Positions 6,397 through 9,525 of a stretch of 9,525 bases of DNA are shown here, one piece after another. Origin of the DNA: Syntrophaceae bacterium UBA4778 (GTDB lineage Bacteria > Desulfobacterota > Syntrophia > Syntrophales > UBA4778); contig DHHG01000096.1 of assembly GCA_002403175.1 (NCBI GenBank), forward strand, positions 1 through 9,525, read 5' to 3'. Within the stretch, counting starts at the first letter, position 1. Every line of letters begins with the position of its first letter. The position numbers and the translations under genes were made by a program. Below the pieces are notes generated by a model. The model was not told where the DNA came from, searched no databases, and was given only the letters and a program-made list of their open reading frames with translations.

Positions 6397-6879
6397 ATGG
6401 CTGAACTCGTCGTTGGAATATCGGATGTAAAAGTAAGTAGTAGAAGTGATGATATTTTGGTCACGTTTGCATTGGGATCTTGTATCGGGATTATCGTATA
6501 CGATCCTCTGGTGAAAGTTGGCGGGCTCCTTCACTATATGCTTCCCGATTCTACATTGGATGCGGAGAAGGCATTATCAAAACCGGCAATGTTCGCCGAT
6601 ACCGGAATCCCGCTGCTGTTCAAATCCTGTTACAAATTAGGTGCCGAAAAAAAGCGACTGATCGTCAAAGTGGCAGGTGGGGCAAGCATCCTTGATGATA
6701 CGAATTATTTCCGTATTGGCCAGAAAAATATCATGGCAATGAGGAAGATTTTTTGGAAGAACAATATTTTGATAGATCGAGAGGATACCGGAAGAAACTG
6801 TAACAGAACCGTGCGTCTGCATATCGGATCCGGAAAGGTTCTGATAAAGAGTTCGGGGGAGGATATGGCGGAATTATGA
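6397..6879 (+). CDS. cheD: CheD, receptor glutamine deamidase (first copy)
   Basis: This 160-residue CheD deamidates receptor glutamines and in some bacteria regulates the CheC/CheX family phosphatases. The triad known from Thermotoga CheD is present with exact spacing: Thr23, Cys29 in FALGSC, and His46 in GLLHYMLP (six residues from Thr to Cys and 17 from Cys to His). Later landmarks are the VAGGAS turn and the IGQKNI segment. The ATG lies one base after the cheR stop and has no good Shine-Dalgarno, so it probably depends on translational coupling. Its last four bases overlap the start of the HDOD gene (ATGA). It has a full set of catalytic residues, whereas the second CheD (8580-9095) has Ser at the Thr position. 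Confidence 0.93.
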   Translation: MAELVVGISDVKVSSRSDDILVTFALGSCIGIIVYDPLVKVGGLLHYMLPDSTLDAEKALSKPAMFADTGIPLLFKSCYKLGAEKKRLIVKVAGGASILDDTNYFRIGQKNIMAMRKIFWKNNILIDREDTGRNCNRTVRLHIGSGKVLIKSSGEDMAEL

Positions 6880-7724
6880 AGACCGTAGACAAAATCCTGA
6901 AATCAATTCAGAATATACCCGCTTTCCCGGTTACTTCTCAGCGCGTCACGGACATCATGAATAATCCTGACTACTCGATCAGTCAGGTTGTGAATGTAAT
7001 CAAATACGATCCATCGATTACTGCCAACATTCTGAAAATATGCAATTCGGCTTATTTTGGTGTTCGCCGAATCAGCACGCTACACGATGCAGTTGTTTTT
7101 CTGGGACAGAGCAATATCCTTCGCGCCATTCAGGTTTCCGGTATCTCCCGCTTCTTCAACAAGAATGCATCCGGCTACGGATTGAATGCCCAGGAGCTGT
7201 GGAAGCACTCTGTGGGAGTAGCACTCATGACACAAATCCTTTCCAAAAAAATTTCGGGTCGGGAAGATAATACGCTTTTTACAGCGGGTCTCCTTCATGA
7301 TATCGGGAAATTTATACTCAGCGAATTCGTCCAGGATTCATACCATAAAATTATGGATCTCGTAACGAAGCAGGGTTATGACTTTCTGCGGGCTGAAGAA
7401 GAGGTCATCGGAATGAGCCATTCCGAAGTTGGTGGGCGGATTGCCCAGCACTGGAATTTTCCTCAGGACATTCATGATGCTATTAAATTTCATCACCGGC
7501 CAGATTTGATGGAACATGGCCAGAGTAAACTCTGTTGGATTATATATCTTGCAGATCAGGTATGTCTGATTATGGGAATAGGTGGCGGAACCGATGGGCT
7601 TGCTTATTGGGGTTTGAAAGAGGTTATCGATAATTTGAAAATCCACCAAAAAGATCTGGAGTCAGGAATGATAGAGTTGTTGGTAGATCTTGAGAATGCT
7701 CAAGAGTTAATTAGTATAGTTTGA
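6876..7724 (+). CDS. HDOD-domain protein (signalling output domain)
   Basis: This 282-residue protein is an HDOD (HD-related output domain) protein over about residues 12-210. It has the IPAFPVTSQRV opening at 14-24, the CNSAYFG motif at 56-62, and HD-type residues His111, His141-Asp142 (LLHDIGKF), His182, His206-His207 and Asp227. No GYP motif or fused receiver domain is seen, so it is not a typical c-di-GMP phosphodiesterase. HDOD proteins are regulatory in several bacteria (for example GsmA/GdpX-type and chemotaxis-linked members), but their biochemical output is mostly unknown and no specific role is assigned here. The gene overlaps the first cheD by four bases and is followed by cheY after 16 bases, so it is an integral part of the operon. 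The C-terminal 70 residues have no recognised domain. Confidence 0.88.
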   Translation: MKTVDKILKSIQNIPAFPVTSQRVTDIMNNPDYSISQVVNVIKYDPSITANILKICNSAYFGVRRISTLHDAVVFLGQSNILRAIQVSGISRFFNKNASGYGLNAQELWKHSVGVALMTQILSKKISGREDNTLFTAGLLHDIGKFILSEFVQDSYHKIMDLVTKQGYDFLRAEEEVIGMSHSEVGGRIAQHWNFPQDIHDAIKFHHRPDLMEHGQSKLCWIIYLADQVCLIMGIGGGTDGLAYWGLKEVIDNLKIHQKDLESGMIELLVDLENAQELISIV

Positions 7725-7740
7725 TAACTGGGGAAAGACT

Positions 7741-8169
7741 ATGTCCTTCAATGTTTTAATTGTAGATGATTCCAATGCGATGCGAAGCGTTGTAAAAAAA
7801 ATCATCAATATTTCCGGTTTTAAAATGGATCAATGTTATGAAGCGGCAAACGGCAAAGAGGCCCTTGAGCTGCTGAAAGAAAGTTGGGTAGACATCATTC
7901 TATCGGATTTGAATATGCCGGAAATGAACGGATTGGAACTGCTCGCCAATTTGAAAAAAGATGATCTGCTGAAAGAAATTCCAGTCATTATCATTACGAC
8001 GGATGGCAGTGAACAACGCCGGAACCTTGTTTCTGATTTAGGGGCAAACGGATTCATCAAAAAACCTTTCGTTCCGGAAGAGGTACGAACGATTCTTTAC
8101 GATGTTCTTGGTCTTACTGAGGGAGATTATGCAACAGATCAGTCAGCAGATGATGGAGTCGATTTTTGA
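7741..8169 (+). CDS. cheY: CheY-type single-domain response regulator
   Basis: This 142-residue protein is a stand-alone receiver domain. It shows the acidic pair Asp9-Asp10, the phospho-acceptor Asp56 (LSDLNMPEMNG at 54-64), the switch Thr87 region (IITTDGS), and Lys108 with the KPF turn (107-110). The switch aromatic position near residue 105 is Phe (GFIKKP) rather than the usual Tyr/Phe uncertainty of CheYs. Phosphorylated CheY normally binds the flagellar motor. A 20-residue acidic tail beyond about residue 122 extends past the receiver fold and is encoded where the next gene begins. The ATG follows GGGGA at 7730-7734. It sits between the HDOD gene and a CheX phosphatase, which is its likely off-switch. 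It could be a motor CheY or one dedicated to another output of this cluster. Confidence 0.92.
   Translation: MSFNVLIVDDSNAMRSVVKKIINISGFKMDQCYEAANGKEALELLKESWVDIILSDLNMPEMNGLELLANLKKDDLLKEIPVIIITTDGSEQRRNLVSDLGANGFIKKPFVPEEVRTILYDVLGLTEGDYATDQSADDGVDF
8119..8125 (+). promoter_or_regulatory. Ribosome binding site that fixes the cheX start inside cheY
   Basis: GAGGGAG, inside the 3' end of cheY, precedes the ATG at 8129; GAGG ends six bases before it. The upstream in-frame ATG at 8102 has no such site, and the ATG pair at 8150 and 8153 also lacks one. Confidence 0.6.
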
Positions 8170-8566
8170 GGTTTTTGAAAAAATGATTTTTGTCTTTCTG
8201 GAACCGACGGAGGAGCCGGGATCGAATTTTGATCTTGAGTCAGAGATTCGGTATCAGGGCGGCTCAAAACAAGGACGTGTTCGGATTTTACTCCCTAGAG
8301 AACTTGCCGGGACAATGGCTCAGAACATGTTAGGACTCAATTCCGAAGACATAACTGAACGACACGAACATGATTGTGTCAAAGAGGCCGTAAACATGAT
8401 TTGCGGAAATTTTCTGAGCAAGTTTGATTATAAAGAGGTTTATAATCTTTCCATCCCTACTCTCAAAATTCGTCCTTCCGAGGAGTTTGTCCCCGGTGAT
8501 GGTATTTATCGGCTTGATTTTGAATCAGATAACGGAAAGATCTGTATCATTTTGTCCATGCAATAG
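8129..8566 (+). CDS. cheX: CheX-like CheY-P phosphatase
   Basis: From the preferred ATG at 8129 the protein has 145 residues. The CheC/CheX family active-site helix reads KEAVNMICGN at 85-94, with Glu86 and Asn89 in the E-x-x-N arrangement that Thermotoga CheX uses to hydrolyse the phospho-aspartate of CheY. One such helix is seen, as in CheX rather than CheC, which carries two. The rest fits the alpha-beta fold: a helical N-terminus, a strand around VRILLP at 51-56, and a C-terminal strand around ICIILSM. The start overlaps cheY by 41 bases, and the stop is 13 bases before the second cheD. Placement directly after cheY supports a role in dephosphorylating it. No cheZ or cheC is in the window. 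Confidence 0.83.
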   Translation: MQQISQQMMESIFEVFEKMIFVFLEPTEEPGSNFDLESEIRYQGGSKQGRVRILLPRELAGTMAQNMLGLNSEDITERHEHDCVKEAVNMICGNFLSKFDYKEVYNLSIPTLKIRPSEEFVPGDGIYRLDFESDNGKICIILSMQ

Positions 8567-8579
8567 GTCGCGATTCGGT

Positions 8580-9525
<946 letters not shown>

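Noticed and set aside
8424..8579. N-terminal extension of the second CheD from the ATG at 8424
   Set aside because: These 52 codons lie inside cheX in another frame and do not resemble CheD; a normal CheD N-terminus begins at 8580.

Overview
The window joins two functional blocks of a motile Gram-negative bacterium. The left third, on the minus strand, is the start of a nonulosonic acid (legionaminic acid type) sugar-nucleotide operon. The right half, on the plus strand, is a compact chemotaxis operon. A minus-strand TPR protein gene sits between them. The organism cannot be named from this sequence. The mixed-operon style, the HDOD and CheX genes inside a che cluster and the apparent sigma-54 promoters would fit a Desulfobacterota-like (deltaproteobacterial) lineage, but this is a low-confidence inference.

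Left block (3466 down to 1, minus strand): legB (NAD-dependent 4,6-dehydratase), legC (PLP aminotransferase), a CBS-domain nucleotidyltransferase of the PtmE type, and the first 55 codons of a Rossmann-fold oxidoreductase that leaves the window. Gaps are 47, 13 and 11 bases, so they look co-transcribed. In known pathways LegB and LegC convert a nucleotide-activated GlcNAc to the 4-amino-4,6-dideoxy sugar, and PtmE makes the GDP-sugar feeding it. The later enzymes (acetyltransferase, epimerase, synthase, CMP-transferase) are not in the window. Such sugars commonly decorate flagellins, which makes the chemotaxis neighbourhood meaningful.

Middle (3467-5004): a TPR protein gene, whose best start is a TTG with a strong Shine-Dalgarno, is flanked by two regulatory regions. 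Three sites of the sigma-54 -24/-12 form, each with TGG(C/T) and TTGCA at exact spacing, stand upstream of legB, the TPR gene and cheW, each pointing at its gene. A 10-bp inverted repeat lies upstream of the legB site, and a TTGCGCAA-centred palindrome lies between the two divergent promoters.

Right block (5005-9525, plus strand): cheW, cheR, cheD (first copy), an HDOD-domain gene, cheY, a CheX-type phosphatase, cheD (second copy) and the 5' part of cheB. Genes overlap or lie within a few tens of bases of each other. This set supplies the receptor coupling protein, the methylation/demethylation pair, two receptor deamidases, a response regulator and its probable phosphatase. No cheA and no receptor gene is in the window. 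No tRNA, rRNA, CRISPR array, insertion sequence or phage gene was seen.
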